Positions 20,742 to 32,263 of a stretch of 64,000 bases of DNA are shown piece by piece. The DNA lies in NCBI RefSeq assembly GCF_019634845.1, contig NZ_JAHCAQ010000001.1, forward strand, positions 62,001 to 126,000, given 5' to 3'. The notes under the pieces were generated by a model. The model was not told where the DNA came from and ran no database searches. It saw nothing but the letters and a program-made list of their open reading frames with translations. Within the stretch, counting starts at the first letter, position 1. Every line of letters begins with the position of its first letter. This DNA comes from Dokdonella sp. Its GTDB lineage: Bacteria; Pseudomonadota; Gammaproteobacteria; Xanthomonadales; Rhodanobacteraceae. The position numbers and the translations under genes were made by a program.

Positions 20742-23480
20742 ATGCACCTCAAGATGCTTGCCGCGGTGGTGGCGTTGGCCGCGGCCTGCGCGACGGCGGC
20801 GGCGCAGCAGGCCGATCCGTTCGCGCGCGATCCCGCGCAGGCGGTCGATGCGGCCTACGGCGCGAAGATCGCGCAGTACACCACCGCGCCGCGCTTCAAC
20901 ACCGCACTGACCGACTACCTGCCGGCCTCGAGCACGGTGCCGACCCCGGCCGTGGTGCTCGGCGACGTGGCCGGTGCGCCCGATATGCTGCCCTACACCG
21001 CCGACGTGCATCGCTATTTCCGCCTGCTCGCGGCGGCCACGCCGCGCGTGCGCGTGGTCAGCATCGGCAAGTCCGAGGAGGGCCGCGAGATGATCGCGGT
21101 GGCGGTCGCCGACGAGCGCCTGCTCGACGACCTGGACGCCAATCGCGCGCGCCTCGCGCAGCTTGCCGATCCGCGCACGATCGGCCTCGACGACGCGAAG
21201 GCCGACGCACTGCTCGCGCAGACCACGCCGGTCTACTACATCACCGGCACCATGCACTCGACCGAGACCGGCGCGCCGACTGCGCTGATGGAACTGGCCT
21301 ATCGCCTTGCGGTGGATGATGCGCCCTACATCCGCCGCATCCGCTCCAGCGTCATCACGCTGATCACGCCCGTGGTCGAAGTCGATGGCCGCGAGCGCAT
21401 GGTCGACCTCTACCGCTGGCACAAGGCCAATCCCGGCAAGCAGTATCCGCGCCTGGTCTACTGGGGTCACTACGTCGCCCACGACAACAACCGCGATGCG
21501 ATGGCGCTCACGCTCAACCTGTCGCGCAACGTGCTCGATACCTTCGTCGGCTGGCATGCGCAGGTTCTGCACGACCTGCACGAGTCGGTGCCGTTCCTCT
21601 ACGACAACACCGTGGGTGACGGCCCCTACAACGCCTGGATCGACCCGATCCTCGTCAGCGAATGGCAGCAACTGGGCTGGAACAACGTCGAGCAGCTGAC
21701 CCGGCTCGGCTTGCCCGGCGTGTACACGCATGGCGGCTTCGACACCTGGAGCCCGGGCTACATGATGTTCATGGCGGCGATGCACAACGGCATCAGCCGC
21801 CTGTACGAGACCTTCGGCAATGCCGGCGCCGACACGCTCGAGCGCGTCCTCACGCCGGCGCAGTACGACCGCACCTGGTACCGCCCCAATCCGCCGCTGC
21901 CGAAGGTGCTGTGGTCACAGCGCAACAACAACAACTACGAACAGAGTGGCCTGCTGACTGCGCTCGACTACTTCGTCGCCAACCGCGGCACCTTCCTGCG
22001 CAACTTCTACCTCAAGAGCAAGCGCTCGGTGGAGAAACCCAAGGCCGCCGGCCCGGCGGCCTACGTGCTCGCGGGTGACGACAGCCGCAGCGGTGCGCAG
22101 GCCGAGCTGCTGCGCGCGTTGCTCGCGCAGCACGTCGAGATCCACCGCGCCGATCGCGCATTCACCGTGCAGGTGCCGCAGCCGTGGGTGAAGTCGCCCA
22201 ATGCCGATCCCGCGATGCACCAGCCGGAGCAGCCGCGACTGGCGCCGCGCACGTTCGCGGCCGGCAGTTGGATCGTGCGCATGGACCAGCCCTATTCGCG
22301 CATCGCCGACACCCTGCTCGATCGCCAGTACTGGGCGCCGACCGATCCGCAGAAGAAGCCCTACGACGATACCGGCTGGTCGCTCGGCGACAGTTTCGGC
22401 GTGGACCTCGCCCGCGTCACCGACGCCGCGGTGCTCGCGGTGCCGATGCAGCGCGTCGGCCAGATCGACACGCCGTTCACGCCGGCCGCCCTTGGCGTCG
22501 CCGGTCGCATGCCGCGCATCGCGATCATGCACACTTGGCTGTCGACGCAGACCGAAGGCTGGTGGCGCATGGCGCTCGACCGGCTCGGCGTCAAGTACGA
22601 CTACCTCAGCACGCAGGACGTCGCGCGCCTGGACAAGCTGCGTCGCAACTACGACGTGATCGTGTTCGCGCCGGTCGGTGCGCGCGACACGCGCCAGATC
22701 GTCGATGGCCTGCCGATGTATGGCAACGCGCTGCCGTGGAAGAAGACCGCGCTCACGCCCAACCTCGGCCGCATCGATGCCACCGACGACATGCGGCCAG
22801 GACTCGGCGCGCGCGGCGTCGACAACCTCAAGCGTTTCGTCGCCGACGGTGGCCTGCTGGTGACGAGCGAGGACACCGCGCAGTGGGCGATCGAGCAGGG
22901 ATTCGCGCCGGGCGTCACGGTGACGCCGCGCAAGGAGCTGCGCGTGGTCGGCAGCATCCTCGAAGCGGTGCGCGTCGCCGCCGACAGTCCGATCGCGAAT
23001 GGTTACGACGCGCCGTTCGCGATGTACAGCAACGACGGGCTGTCGTTCGAGGTCAGCAACCTCGTCGGCGGCGACCAGGGCCTGCCCAATGCACGCGACT
23101 ACAAGCGGCCGACCGGTCGCGGTGGCCTGCACGACGAGGACGTGCCCGAAGGGCGCGGCTTCGAGGCGCCGCCGCCACTGCCGTTCGCCAAGCCGTGGCA
23201 GGCGCTGCCGCTCAATGCCGAGCAGGAGCGCAACAATCCGAACCTGATCCCAGCCGAGCTGCGGCCCCGCGTGATCGTGCGATGGGGTGACGAACCCAAC
23301 CTGTTGCGCGCGGGCCTGCTCGATCACGGCAAGGAACTGGCCGGCCGTGCCGCGGTCGTCGATGCGCGTTACGGCAACGGTCACGTGCTGTTGTTCGCGA
23401 GCAATCCGGTGTGGCGCGGCACCACGATCGGCAGCTATGCGCTGCTGCTCAACGCCCTCGCCCATCACGATCGCCTGTGA
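20742..23480 (+). CDS. exported M14 zinc carboxypeptidase family protein
   Basis: The protein has 912 residues. The ATG at 20742 begins a signal peptide (MHLKMLAAVVALAAACATAAAQ). The M14 metallopeptidase region spans roughly residues 80-400: YITGTMHSTETGAP supplies His172 and Glu175 of the zinc site, followed by VVEVDGRERMVDLYRWH, HDNNRDAMALTLNLSR and VLHDLHESVPFLYD near residue 277, which provides the third ligand region. The C-terminal ~500 residues include a glutamine-amidotransferase-like segment (MPRIAIMHTWLSTQTEGWWR, NYDVIVFAPVG), found in long bacterial M14 members that I would put in the zinc-carboxypeptidase/peptidase-M14-like group. It should trim peptides in the periplasm. A hairpin lies beyond the stop (23521-23545). 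Confidence 0.9.
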   Translation: MHLKMLAAVVALAAACATAAAQQADPFARDPAQAVDAAYGAKIAQYTTAPRFNTALTDYLPASSTVPTPAVVLGDVAGAPDMLPYTADVHRYFRLLAAATPRVRVVSIGKSEEGREMIAVAVADERLLDDLDANRARLAQLADPRTIGLDDAKADALLAQTTPVYYITGTMHSTETGAPTALMELAYRLAVDDAPYIRRIRSSVITLITPVVEVDGRERMVDLYRWHKANPGKQYPRLVYWGHYVAHDNNRDAMALTLNLSRNVLDTFVGWHAQVLHDLHESVPFLYDNTVGDGPYNAWIDPILVSEWQQLGWNNVEQLTRLGLPGVYTHGGFDTWSPGYMMFMAAMHNGISRLYETFGNAGADTLERVLTPAQYDRTWYRPNPPLPKVLWSQRNNNNYEQSGLLTALDYFVANRGTFLRNFYLKSKRSVEKPKAAGPAAYVLAGDDSRSGAQAELLRALLAQHVEIHRADRAFTVQVPQPWVKSPNADPAMHQPEQPRLAPRTFAAGSWIVRMDQPYSRIADTLLDRQYWAPTDPQKKPYDDTGWSLGDSFGVDLARVTDAAVLAVPMQRVGQIDTPFTPAALGVAGRMPRIAIMHTWLSTQTEGWWRMALDRLGVKYDYLSTQDVARLDKLRRNYDVIVFAPVGARDTRQIVDGLPMYGNALPWKKTALTPNLGRIDATDDMRPGLGARGVDNLKRFVADGGLLVTSEDTAQWAIEQGFAPGVTVTPRKELRVVGSILEAVRVAADSPIANGYDAPFAMYSNDGLSFEVSNLVGGDQGLPNARDYKRPTGRGGLHDEDVPEGRGFEAPPPLPFAKPWQALPLNAEQERNNPNLIPAELRPRVIVRWGDEPNLLRAGLLDHGKELAGRAAVVDARYGNGHVLLFASNPVWRGTTIGSYALLLNALAHHDRL

Positions 23481-23520
23481 TGCCCGGCATGGCACGTCAA
23501 GAGCGTGCCGTGGAACGCAC

Positions 23521-23545
23521 GCCCATGCGTCTGTCAAGCATGGGC
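23521..23545 (+). terminator. hairpin downstream of the M14 gene
   Basis: GCCCATGC (23521-23528) and GCATGGGC (23538-23545) form a perfect eight-base stem with a nine-base loop, about 40 bases after the stop codon. A second, smaller stem (GGCACG/CGTGCC, 23491-23509) lies between. No T run, so termination is only probable. Confidence 0.45.
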
Positions 23546-23679
23546 AGGCCATCGGCTGCCGGCTAGACTCGGCAGCGGCGCCGGGCATGGCGTCGCTGCC
23601 CGCGACGGGGCGTGTGCCTGCGCCGCGGCGCTGCATCATTTCCAACATCACTTGCGACATCATTCAGGGGAAAGTCCAC

Positions 23680-24060
23680 ATGCGTAGTGTCATCAATCAG
23701 GCCATCGCGATCGCGATGGTCGCCACCACGGCCGTGCTCGGCACGGCGACGCCGGCGCGAGCCGAGAACCTCGACTTCACGCTCGTCAACAAGACCGGCT
23801 ACACGATCGAACAGATCCACGTCAGTGCTTCAGGCCGCAAGAGCTGGGAAGAGGACGTCATGGGCCGCGATGCGCTGGCCAACGGCGAGAGCGTCCACAT
23901 CAAGTTCGATCGTGGCGAGCAGGATTGCCTGTGGGACCTCAAGGTCACCTACGAGGACGACGACGAGGCCGTGTGGGATCGGCTGGACCTGTGTGAGCTG
24001 TCCAAGCTCACGCTGCATTACGACCGCGCCAAGGATTCGACCTGGGCCGATACGCAGTAA
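23680..24060 (+). CDS. small secreted acidic protein
   Basis: The 126-residue protein starts at the ATG at 23680, which follows an AGGGGAAA ribosome site and begins a signal peptide (MRSVINQAIAIAMVATTAVLGTATPARAEN). The mature part of about 98 residues is acidic and contains FTLVNKTGYTIEQIHVSASG, a strand pattern seen in small periplasmic proteins of the DUF1036-like/beta-sandwich type, with a conserved-looking DCLWDLKVTYEDDDEAVWD and one Cys pair (C in QDC and LCE). I do not recognise a named family with confidence. It is a single gene flanked by hairpins on both sides. Confidence 0.8.
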   Translation: MRSVINQAIAIAMVATTAVLGTATPARAENLDFTLVNKTGYTIEQIHVSASGRKSWEEDVMGRDALANGESVHIKFDRGEQDCLWDLKVTYEDDDEAVWDRLDLCELSKLTLHYDRAKDSTWADTQ

Positions 24061-24097
24061 ACACGGTTGGCCTGGTTCGCCCGCCAACGCGGCCGGA

Positions 24098-24128
24098 CGG
24101 GGATTGCCACGCCGCGTGGCAATCCCCG
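24098..24128. terminator. perfect 14-base-stem hairpin between convergent genes
   Basis: CGGGGATTGCCACG (24098-24111) and CGTGGCAATCCCCG (24115-24128) pair perfectly with a three-base loop. The element sits between the ends of the small secreted protein gene (plus strand, 24060) and murU (minus strand, 24169), so it can serve both. No T run on either side. Confidence 0.7.
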
Positions 24129-24168
24129 CCTTGGCAGCAGCAGCGAGGCGACGCGCCCGCGGCGCGCA

Positions 24169-24846
24169 TCAGCAGGCTGGGGCGTGACCGGGCAGCGCCG
24201 CCGCGGCCAGTTGCGCCGGTGTGCCGAGGTTGCACCACGCGCCGTCGTGACGCTCGCCGTCGAGTTGCCGCATGCGCATCGCGCGCTGGAACAGCGGCAA
24301 CAGCTTGAAGCGACCCGCGGGTTGGTCCGACAGCAGTTCGGCCCGATACACGCCGATGTTCGCGAAGGTGAGCCGCTCACCCTCGCCGTCTTCGTTGAGG
24401 CGCGTGCCATCGAGCCAGAAATCGCCGCGCGGATGGAAGTCGGGGTTGGGCACCATCACCAGGTGCGCGAGGCCCCGTGGTTCGCACGGCAGGCGCGCGT
24501 AGTCGTAGTCGCTGAGGATGTCGGCGCTCACCACGATGAACGGCGCGCTGCCCAGGAGTGACAGCGCGCGATGGATGCCGCCGCCGGTTTCCAGCGGCTG
24601 CGGTCCTTCCTCGCTGTAGTGGATGCGCAGACCCCAGCGCGCGCCATCGCCGAGCGCCGGGCGGAATTGCGCCGCCAGATGCGAGATGTTGATGACGACC
24701 TCGGTGACGCCGATCGCGGCGAGCTTGCGCAGGTGATGCTCGATCAGCATCGCGCCGCCCACGCGCAGCAGCGGTTTGGGCGTGACGTCGGTCAGCGGTC
24801 GCATGCGTTCGCCGCGGCCGGCGGCGAGGATCATTGCGCGGCGCAT
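24169..24846 (-). CDS. murU: N-acetylmuramate-1-phosphate uridylyltransferase
   Basis: The 225-residue enzyme begins MRRAMILAAGRGERMRPLTD, followed by VTPKPLLRVGG: the nucleotide-binding signature of sugar-1-phosphate nucleotidyltransferases. Later motifs HLAAQFRPALGDG, EEGPQPLETGGGIHRAL and FIVVSADILSDYDYA match MurU. Together with AmgK it turns recycled MurNAc into UDP-MurNAc in the cytoplasm, bypassing MurA, the fosfomycin target. It starts two bases after the amgK stop codon, so the pair forms an operon in the same order as in pseudomonads. Confidence 0.93.
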   Translation of the reverse strand: MRRAMILAAGRGERMRPLTDVTPKPLLRVGGAMLIEHHLRKLAAIGVTEVVINISHLAAQFRPALGDGARWGLRIHYSEEGPQPLETGGGIHRALSLLGSAPFIVVSADILSDYDYARLPCEPRGLAHLVMVPNPDFHPRGDFWLDGTRLNEDGEGERLTFANIGVYRAELLSDQPAGRFKLLPLFQRAMRMRQLDGERHDGAWCNLGTPAQLAAAALPGHAPAC

Positions 24847-24848
24847 GT

Positions 24849-25901
24849 TCAGGTCACCGTGTCGCGCGGGCGGGTCAGGTCGCGGTCGCCGCGCACGCGT
24901 TGGAGCAGTTCGGCCAGCGGCGCAAGATCGCGGTAGCGGCGCGCGACCTCGATGACGTAGTGCCACACCAGCGGCAGGTCGGCGAGATATTGCGACTTGC
25001 CGTCGCGGTAGTGCAGGCGGCAGAAGATGCCGAGCACCTTGAGGTGGCGCTGCAGGCCGGTGAGATCGAACCAGCGCCCGAAGCGGGCGGCGTCGGTGTG
25101 TACGTCGAGCAGATGCGCGTCGACCAGTCGCAGGCGGTAGTCCTCGAGCCAGCCGGCGACGCGCTCGGCGTCCCACTGGATGTAGCAGTCGCGCAGCAGC
25201 GAGGCGAGGTCGTAGCTGAGTGGTCCGACCAGGGCGCCCTGGAAGTCGATGATGCCGGGATTGGGGTGTGGCAGCGCCGCCGTGGGCGCGGCCGATGGTG
25301 CCACCACCATGAGGTTGCGGCTGTGGTAGTCGCGGTGCATGAATGCCTGCGGCTGCGCCGTGATTGCCTCGATGAGGCGCGTGAAGGCCAGCTCGATGAC
25401 ATCCCATTCCTCGCATTCGATGCTGTGGCCCAGGTGCCGGCGCAGGAACCATTCGGGCATCAGTTCGAGCTCGCGCGTGGCGAACTCGTGGTCGAAGCGG
25501 GCGAGGCCGCGCGTGTCGACCTGCTTCTGCATGCGCAGCAACGCATCGAGCGCATCGGCATACAGCGCGTCGGCGCTGGTCGAATCCAGTTGCGACAGAT
25601 AGGACTGCGTGCCGAGGTCCTCCATGAGGATGAAGCCCTGCGCGAGGTCGGCACCATCGACCGCCGGCACGTGCAGGCCGGCATTGCGCAGGCGCGCGCC
25701 GATGTCGAGCCATGGCGCGCTGTCTTCCTGCGCGGGCGGCGCATCCATCAGCACGCGCGTGCCGCCGTCGGCCAGCGTCACGCGCCAGTAGCTGCGAAAG
25801 CTCGCGTCGGCCGAAGCCGGCTCGATGCTGCGCGCGGGCGTGCCGAGCGTGGCGGCGACGAATCGCTGCCGGGCCTGGGTGCGTGGCGTGGTCGTGCTCA
25901 T
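24849..25901 (-). CDS. amgK: N-acetylmuramate/N-acetylglucosamine kinase
   Basis: This 350-residue cytoplasmic enzyme belongs to the aminoglycoside phosphotransferase-like kinases. Catalytic loop FMHRDYHSRNLM (His189, Asp191) and the metal-binding IIDFQGALVGPLSYDLASLL (Asp219) are intact; VLMDAPPAQED and FILMEDLGTQSYL are typical of AmgK. It phosphorylates MurNAc (and GlcNAc) at the anomeric position to give the substrate of MurU, which follows with a two-base gap. Length is close to that of the P. putida enzyme. The start at 25901 fits the N-terminal domain. No regulator lies adjacent. Confidence 0.93.
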   Translation of the reverse strand: MSTTTPRTQARQRFVAATLGTPARSIEPASADASFRSYWRVTLADGGTRVLMDAPPAQEDSAPWLDIGARLRNAGLHVPAVDGADLAQGFILMEDLGTQSYLSQLDSTSADALYADALDALLRMQKQVDTRGLARFDHEFATRELELMPEWFLRRHLGHSIECEEWDVIELAFTRLIEAITAQPQAFMHRDYHSRNLMVVAPSAAPTAALPHPNPGIIDFQGALVGPLSYDLASLLRDCYIQWDAERVAGWLEDYRLRLVDAHLLDVHTDAARFGRWFDLTGLQRHLKVLGIFCRLHYRDGKSQYLADLPLVWHYVIEVARRYRDLAPLAELLQRVRGDRDLTRPRDTVT

Positions 25902-26108
25902 GGTGCGGCCGCTGGCGGGAGCGCGCCAGTCTAGCGAGGCCGGCGTCGCCGCGCGATGCGGGCAGGGGTTGGCGTTGGCGCCGGCGCGCGAGGGGGCCGC
26001 ATTCGCCGCGTGGGCGCATCGTTGTGGCGACGGGGCGCCGTGTCGAGCGCAGCTTGCTCCGCCTTCGGCCGCTCCCGCGCCTGCAACGAAGCCATCACCT
26101 CGGTGGCA

Positions 26109-26597
26109 TCACCCGCCGTCGAGACCGTCGCGGAAGATCGCGTCGTAGGTCTCGACGAAGGCGCAGTGGCCGTCGCTGGCGGCGCGCGCGAGCGCGTCGA
26201 TGTCGACGATCGCGGCATGCGAGAGCGCGCCCATCGGCGGGAACGTCGTGTTGCGTTGCTCGATCATGATGACGCCGAACAAGCCGCCATCGAAGTCGAC
26301 CCACGGCGCGTAGCCGAACTTGCCGATGCTCGAGATGGCGGGCTGCGCCGGTGCGGCCGGGAAGGTTTCGATCCAGGCGCCGATGCTGTAGGCGTGGCGG
26401 CCATCGGCGCCGGGCGGCGAATAGCCGAGCGCCGCGCCGGCGGTCTGGTCGCTGCCGAGCAGGACCAGCGCGGCCGGCGACAGGATGCGCCGGCCGTTGC
26501 CGACACCATGCCCGAGCAGCATCGCCAGTACGCGCGCGTAGTCGGGCAGCGTCGCCTGCGCGCCGCCGGCGATGCGGCTCACGAGCTGGCGCGGCAT
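26109..26597 (-). pseudogene. 3' fragment of a class C beta-lactamase-like serine hydrolase
   Basis: About 160 residues remain, from around RQLVSRIAGGAQATLPDYAR to the stop. The sequence matches the C-terminal part of exported serine hydrolases (beta-lactamase class C/AmpH type): LAMLLGHGVGNGRRILSPA, SIGKFGYAPWVDFDGGLFG, then MIEQRN. The catalytic SxxK and YxN motifs and the signal peptide, which lie in the missing N-terminal part, are absent, and the frame runs back only into the promoter of the suf operon. It ends DAIFRDGLDGG, a version of the C-terminal peptide of this window. I call it a 5'-deleted remnant. An unrecognised shorter protein is possible but unlikely. Confidence 0.7.
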
Positions 26598-26653
26598 GTC
26601 TGTTCCAGGCGTGGGCAAGCGTGTCCGTGCATAACGCGTCAGGCGAGCCTGCG

Positions 26654-26687
26654 TTGACCCTGTCGCGGCCAAACAGTACAATTTTGG
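26654..26687 (+). promoter_or_regulatory. sigma70 promoter and probable operator of the suf operon
   Basis: TTGACC (26654-26659), a 17-base spacer and TACAAT (26677-26682) give a near-consensus sigma70 promoter 38 bases before the Rrf2 regulator's start. The inverted repeat CCAAA (26669-26673)-N9-TTTGG (26683-26687) is centred on the -10 box, where a repressor would block polymerase. The Rrf2 regulator encoded immediately downstream is the obvious candidate to bind it, by analogy with autoregulated IscR/SufR proteins. Confidence 0.75.
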
Positions 26688-26719
26688 TCCTCTTTGCGAC
26701 CCAGCGCCACGGCCAGGTC

Positions 26720-27166
26720 ATGCTCCGCGTCAGCAAACTCACCGACTACGCCACCGTCGTCATGACCAGCCTCATCGATGTCGAGGACGGCGTACTCAGT
26801 GCGCAGGCCCTGGCCGAGCGCACGCGCCTGGAGCCGACCACCGTGAGCAAGCTGCTCAAGCAGCTCGCCCAGGCCGGCCTCGTGGTCGCCACGCGCGGCA
26901 GCAGCGGTGGCTATCGGCTCGCGCGCGCGGCGAGTGCGATCTCGGTCGCCGACATCGTGGTCGCAATGGAAGGCCCGATCGGCATGACCGAGTGCGGTGC
27001 GCGCGCCGGTGGCTGCGACCATGAGCCGCACTGCGGTACGCGCGTGAATTGGCAGCGCATCAATCGCGTCATCGTCGAGGCGCTGCAGGGCGTGAGCCTG
27101 GCCGACATGGCGCGGCAACCGCCGCCGCGGCGCAGCGCCAGCGCGCTGCATGCCGTCGGCGCCTGA
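26720..27166 (+). CDS. SUF system Rrf2 family Fe-S regulator
   Basis: The 148-residue protein starts at the ATG at 26720 (MLRVSKLTDYATVVMTSL) and shows the Rrf2 winged helix (LAERTRLEPTTVSKLLKQLAQAGLV, SSGGYRLAR). Three cysteines in the C-terminal half (TECGARAGGCDHEPHCG, at about residues 93, 99 and 104) are placed where Rrf2 proteins of this subgroup hold a 2Fe-2S cluster, and NWQRINRVIVEAL is typical of the SUF-associated regulators. It is the first gene of the suf operon and probably senses Fe-S supply and represses from the palindrome overlapping the -10 box. The next gene, sufB, follows at 24 bases. Confidence 0.92.
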   Translation: MLRVSKLTDYATVVMTSLIDVEDGVLSAQALAERTRLEPTTVSKLLKQLAQAGLVVATRGSSGGYRLARAASAISVADIVVAMEGPIGMTECGARAGGCDHEPHCGTRVNWQRINRVIVEALQGVSLADMARQPPPRRSASALHAVGA

Positions 27167-27190
27167 TCCTCAGCCGGAATCCACCCGCAC

Positions 27191-28680
<1,490 letters not shown>

Positions 28681-28684
<4 letters not shown>

Positions 28685-29127
28685 GCATCCATGACGACGG
28701 GCAGGATTCCCCGCGTGTGCCCGCGGGCCGCGGGGGTCGGCACATGAGCGAACGTGGGCCGGCGCTGGACGCACCCGGCCACGCCCACTGCACCCGCGAC
28801 ATCGACGCATGGTTCGGCGGCCGCCTCGGCAACGCCGGGCGGTGGGTGGCTGCGCCGCGTGATTCCGCTTTCGGCCACATCGAAGTGCCGCTGCCGGACT
28901 TGGGCAAGCCGCGCGCCATGCCCGCGACCGGCGCGGAGCCGAACACGATCGAGCTGCGCGCACCCGCGCGCGGCGTGGCGTTCGATGATCGCTTCGCACG
29001 TGGCGGCGACATTGCACCGGGTCAGGTGGTGGCGCCGCTCATTGCGCGCGACGACGTGATCGGCAACCAACGTGCCACGGGCCGGCTGCGGGACCTGGCC
29101 GACATCGAGATGCTGCAAGCACCATAG
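28681..29127 (+). CDS. unrecognised protein encoded between sufB and sufC
   Basis: The 148-residue product starts at the ATG at 28681, which overlaps the sufB stop codon by four bases, and ends 12 bases before sufC. The spacing and shared strand say that it is an operon member. A second ATG at 28744 (MSERGPALD) is an alternative start. I do not recognise a family. The C-terminal half, [19 protein letters not shown] and then [19 protein letters not shown], has the Gly/Pro rhythm of a barrel-sandwich (lipoyl/biotinyl-like or HlyD-like) half-domain but without the modified lysine. Only two cysteines or histidine clusters that could bind metal are visible (HAHC, near residue 35). In the suf operons I know, sufB and sufC are directly adjacent. 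Confidence 0.7.
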
Positions 29128-29139
29128 GCGAACACTGCA

Positions 29140-29901
29140 ATGCTCAAGATCGAAAACCTCCACGTCCGCGTCGCCGGCAAGGAAATCCTCAAGGGCCTGT
29201 CGCTGCAGGTGAATGCGGGCGAGGTGCACGCGATCATGGGGCCCAACGGCGCCGGCAAGTCCACGCTCGGCAACGTGCTGGCCGGGCGCGACGGCTACGA
29301 GGTCAGCCAGGGCAGCGTGACCTACGACGGGCGCAACCTGCTCGAACTCGAACCCGAGGCGCGCGCGGCGGCCGGCGTGTTCCTCGCCTTCCAGTACCCG
29401 GTCGAGATTCCGGGCGTCAACAACACCTACTTCCTGCGTGCCGCGCTCAACGCCCAGCGCAAGGCGCGCGGCGAGGGCGAGCTCGACACCATGCAGTTCC
29501 TCAAGCGCGTGCGCGAGAAGCTCGCGGTGCTGCATCTGAAGGACGAACTGCTGCATCGCGCCGTCAACGCGGGTTTTTCCGGTGGCGAGAAGAAGCGCAA
29601 CGAGATCTTTCAGCTCGCGCTGCTCGAACCGAAGCTGGCGATCCTCGACGAAACCGATTCGGGGCTCGACATCGACGCGCTCAAGATGGTGGCCGAAGGC
29701 GTCAACTCGATGCGCGATCCCGGCCGCGCCTTCATCGTGGTCACCCACTACCAGCGCCTGCTCGACTACATCGTGCCCGACGTCGTCCACGTGCTTGCCG
29801 ACGGACGCATCGTTGAATCGGGCGATGCCAGCCTCGCGCACAAGCTCGAGGAACACGGCTACGCCTGGATCGCCGAGCGCCGCGTGGCCGGAGCGGCGTG
29901 A
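29140..29901 (+). CDS. sufC: Fe-S cluster assembly ATPase SufC
   Basis: The 253-residue ABC-type ATPase carries Walker A GPNGAGKST (around Lys40), the SufC-specific FLAFQYPVEIPGVNN, the ABC signature FSGGEKKRNEI, Walker B LAILDETDSGLDIDAL and the H-loop VVTHYQRLLDYI. SufC energises the SufBCD scaffold in the cytoplasm. Its stop codon shares one base with the sufD start. Length and motifs are standard. Confidence 0.97.
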   Translation: MLKIENLHVRVAGKEILKGLSLQVNAGEVHAIMGPNGAGKSTLGNVLAGRDGYEVSQGSVTYDGRNLLELEPEARAAAGVFLAFQYPVEIPGVNNTYFLRAALNAQRKARGEGELDTMQFLKRVREKLAVLHLKDELLHRAVNAGFSGGEKKRNEIFQLALLEPKLAILDETDSGLDIDALKMVAEGVNSMRDPGRAFIVVTHYQRLLDYIVPDVVHVLADGRIVESGDASLAHKLEEHGYAWIAERRVAGAA

Positions 29902-31018
29902 TGGCCACCGCCCTGCTCGATGAGCTCGGTTGCGGCGATGCCGTGCAGCGCGCCGAGTCGTGGCGATACAGCCGCAACGCGATCCGCGCACTGTCGCAGC
30001 TCGACTTTGCGCCGGCGGCCGGCGATGCGGTGTTCGACGCGCCCCTGCGCGAGCAGTTCGAATGGCCGCAGACGCGGGGCCGACGCCTGGTGTTCGTCAA
30101 CGGCCGGCTGGCGCCGGCGCTGTCGGATCTGGTCGACGCCGACGCCTCGGTCGCAACCCCCACTACCGGCGTCTGCACGCTGCGCCTGGGCCCCACCGCG
30201 GGCCTCGTCCACCTTGTGCATGTCGCCGTGCCCGGCGCGACGGCGACGCGTTGGCAGGCGCGGCTCGAGGTCGAGGTGGCGGCGCCGCGGGCCTGTCTCG
30301 TCGAACACCAGGTCGGTGCCAGCGGCGCCGACGTGCTCGGCGTGCTCGACATCGGGCTCGCGCTGGCGCCGCAGGCGCGGCTCGAATGGGTTTCGCTTGC
30401 CGACCTTCCGGCCACCACCTCGCTCGTGCGCCGCGCCACCGTGTCGCTGGCACGCCAGGCGCAACTGCGCAGCACGCATGCGGTGTTCGGCGGTCGCCTG
30501 CAGCGACTCGAGCTTGGCGTCGCCATCCGCGGCGAGCAGGCGCGACTGGAATCGCGCGGCGTGTTCGTGCTGCGCGGACGTGAGCACGCCGACATCCAGC
30601 TCGACATCAGCCATGCCGCGCGCGACAGCGCCTGCGACATCCTGTGGCGCGGCGTGGCCGATCAGCGCGCGCGGGCGATCTTCCATGGCGGCATCACGGT
30701 CGAGCCCGGCGCCGACGGCAGCGACGCCGGCCTGTCGAACAAGAACGTGCTGCTGTCGCCGCATGCCGAGATCGACACCAAACCGGCGCTCGTCATCCAT
30801 GCCGACGAGGTCAAGGCCGCGCATGGCGCAACGGTCGGTCAGATCGACGAACGCGCGCTGTTCTACCTGCGTTCGCGCGGCATCGCGCTGGCCGCGGCGC
30901 GGCGCATGCTGGTGGCGGCGTTCTGCGCGGAAGCCCTGGCCGGCATCGACGACGCGGCGTTGCGCGAGCGCATCGAGGCGCTGGCCGCGGCGCGCCTGCC
31001 TGCGCCCGAGGGCGCGCC

Positions 31019-31022
<4 letters not shown>
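29901..31022 (+). CDS. sufD: Fe-S cluster assembly protein SufD
   Basis: The 373-residue protein is homologous to SufB but shorter and more divergent, as expected. I use the ATG at 29901; a GTG three bases earlier is possible. The C-terminal half keeps the SufD pattern: ISHAARDSACDILWRGVADQ, RAIFHGGITVEPGADGSDAG, NKNVLLSPHAEIDTKPALVI, ADEVKAAHGATVGQIDERAL and FYLRSRGIALAAARRMLVAA. SufD is the partner of SufB in the SufBC2D scaffold and helps to bring in iron. It overlaps sufS by four bases. Confidence 0.95.
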
Positions 31023-32259
<1,237 letters not shown>

Positions 32260-32263
<4 letters not shown>

